The notes under the pieces were generated by a model, which was not told the origin of the DNA, did no database searches, and was given only the letters and a program-made list of their open reading frames with translations. Source: Plantibacter elymi (nom. nud.) (lineage in GTDB: Bacteria; Actinomycetota; Actinomycetes; Actinomycetales; Microbacteriaceae). From it: a stretch of 64,000 bases of DNA. Location: the NCBI RefSeq assembly GCF_900177795.1, contig NZ_FXWJ01000002.1:496001-560000 (forward strand), read 5' to 3'. This document shows positions 63,428 through 64,000 of the stretch, one piece after another (position 1 is the first letter of the stretch; every line of letters begins with the position of its first letter). The translations under genes were made by a program, and so were the position numbers.

Positions 63428-64000
63428 GCGACACCACGCCCCTGCTCCAGGTGGAAGCACTGACGGTCGGATTCGGTAGCGGGGACGCCGTCGTCTCCGG
63501 CGTCTCCTTCCACGTCGAGCGCGGCACCTGCGTCGCGATCGTCGGCGAGTCGGGCTCCGGCAAGAGCGTGACCGCCAGATCGCTCCTGGGCCTCGCCGGT
63601 GTATCGGCGCGGGTGACGGCCACTCGACTCGACTTCGACGGCACCGATCTCCGCGGACTCGGAGCATCGGCCTGGCGACGCCTGCGCGGACGTCGCATCG
63701 GGCTCGTCCTCCAGGACGCGCTCGTGTCGCTCGACCCCCTGCGACCGATCGGGCGCGAGATCGACGACGCACTCCGACTCGGCACCGACCTCGACCGGAC
63801 CGCCCGCACCCGGCGGGTGCTCGAGCTCCTCGACTCCGTCGGCATGCCCGACCCGGCTTCTCGCATCGGCCAACGTTCCGGTGAACTCTCCGGCGGACTC
63901 CGTCAGCGCGCGCTCATCGCGTCGGCGATCGCACTGGACCCCGACCTCCTCATCGCCGACGAACCGACGACCGCGCTCGACGTCACCGTCCAAGCACGTG
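63424..64000 (+). CDS. ABC transporter ATP-binding protein, DppD/OppD type (partial)
   Basis: The first 192 residues of an ATPase; the rest lies beyond the window. Walker A GESGSGKS is at residues 41-48, the Q-loop region is LVLQDALVSLDPL, the signature ELSGGLRQRALIASAIA and Walker B LLIADEPTTALD. The ATG at 63424 overlaps the permease stop by four bases. A second ATPase or a fused one is expected downstream. Confidence 0.93.
   Translation, partial: MSDTTPLLQVEALTVGFGSGDAVVSGVSFHVERGTCVAIVGESGSGKSVTARSLLGLAGVSARVTATRLDFDGTDLRGLGASAWRRLRGRRIGLVLQDALVSLDPLRPIGREIDDALRLGTDLDRTARTRRVLELLDSVGMPDPASRIGQRSGELSGGLRQRALIASAIALDPDLLIADEPTTALDVTVQAR

Overview
The window is chromosomal DNA from a high-GC actinobacterium, most likely of the family Microbacteriaceae. 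The evidence is uniformly G/C-ending codons, frequent GTG starts, start/stop overlaps between most neighbours, and gene orders typical of that family: hrcA-dnaJ-rsmE-HIT-phoH-ybeY-corC-era, rplU-rpmA-obgE-proB-proA-nadD-rsfS, cydABDC, and lepA next to rpsT and holA-comEC-comEA. The genus cannot be fixed from the sequence. I see no phage, IS element, CRISPR array or rRNA. Nearly all of the window is core genome.

Layout. 1-2.1 kb: the 5' part of a membrane protein, probably an MprF/DUF2156-type phospholipid aminoacylase, coupled to a membrane-tethered esterase. 2.3-9.5 kb: a heat-shock, ribosome and RNA-maturation operon read leftwards from hrcA, with a CIRCE operator and -10 box in front. 9.6-10.2 kb: a DUF4870 membrane protein. 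10.3-14.0 kb: lepA, DUF1990, hemW. 14.2 kb: rpsT. 14.6-18.8 kb: comEA, comEC, holA. 19-22.1 kb: a small membrane protein and leuS. 22.3-29.4 kb: the cydA-cydB-cydD-cydC-pabB operon, with a palindrome over its promoter. 29.6-32.5 kb: DedA, App1/DUF2183 and FUSC genes. 32.5-35.6 kb: YceI, a GH3 lipoprotein and a secreted transglycosylase. 35.6-39.6 kb: a small biosynthetic cluster of a UbiA prenyltransferase opposite a type III polyketide synthase, a methyltransferase and a flavin monooxygenase. 39.6-42.1 kb: a DHA2 exporter and an aldo/keto reductase. 42.1-49.4 kb: tRNA-Ala(GGC), then rsfS, an alanine-rich tail-anchored protein, nadD, a 69-residue membrane protein, proA, proB, obgE, rpmA and rplU, all read leftwards. 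49.6-53.8 kb: DUF4031, rne (RNase E/G), a VKOR protein and ndk. 53.8-58.9 kb: DUF4233, folC and ileS, with an isoleucine T-box in front of ileS. 59.1-64.0 kb: a TetR regulator divergent from a peptide-type ABC transporter operon that runs off the right end.

The most informative non-coding signals are the ileS T-box with an ultrashort Stem I and AUC specifier, the CIRCE at hrcA, the palindrome over the cyd promoter, the back-to-back promoters of the prenyltransferase/polyketide cluster, a recurring arrangement of a -10 box 5-7 bases before the start codon (leaderless mRNAs) at about a dozen genes, and long perfect hairpins without a U-run at convergent gene ends. The best candidate for undescribed biology is the UbiA + type III PKS + methyltransferase + monooxygenase cluster, whose product cannot be predicted from sequence.
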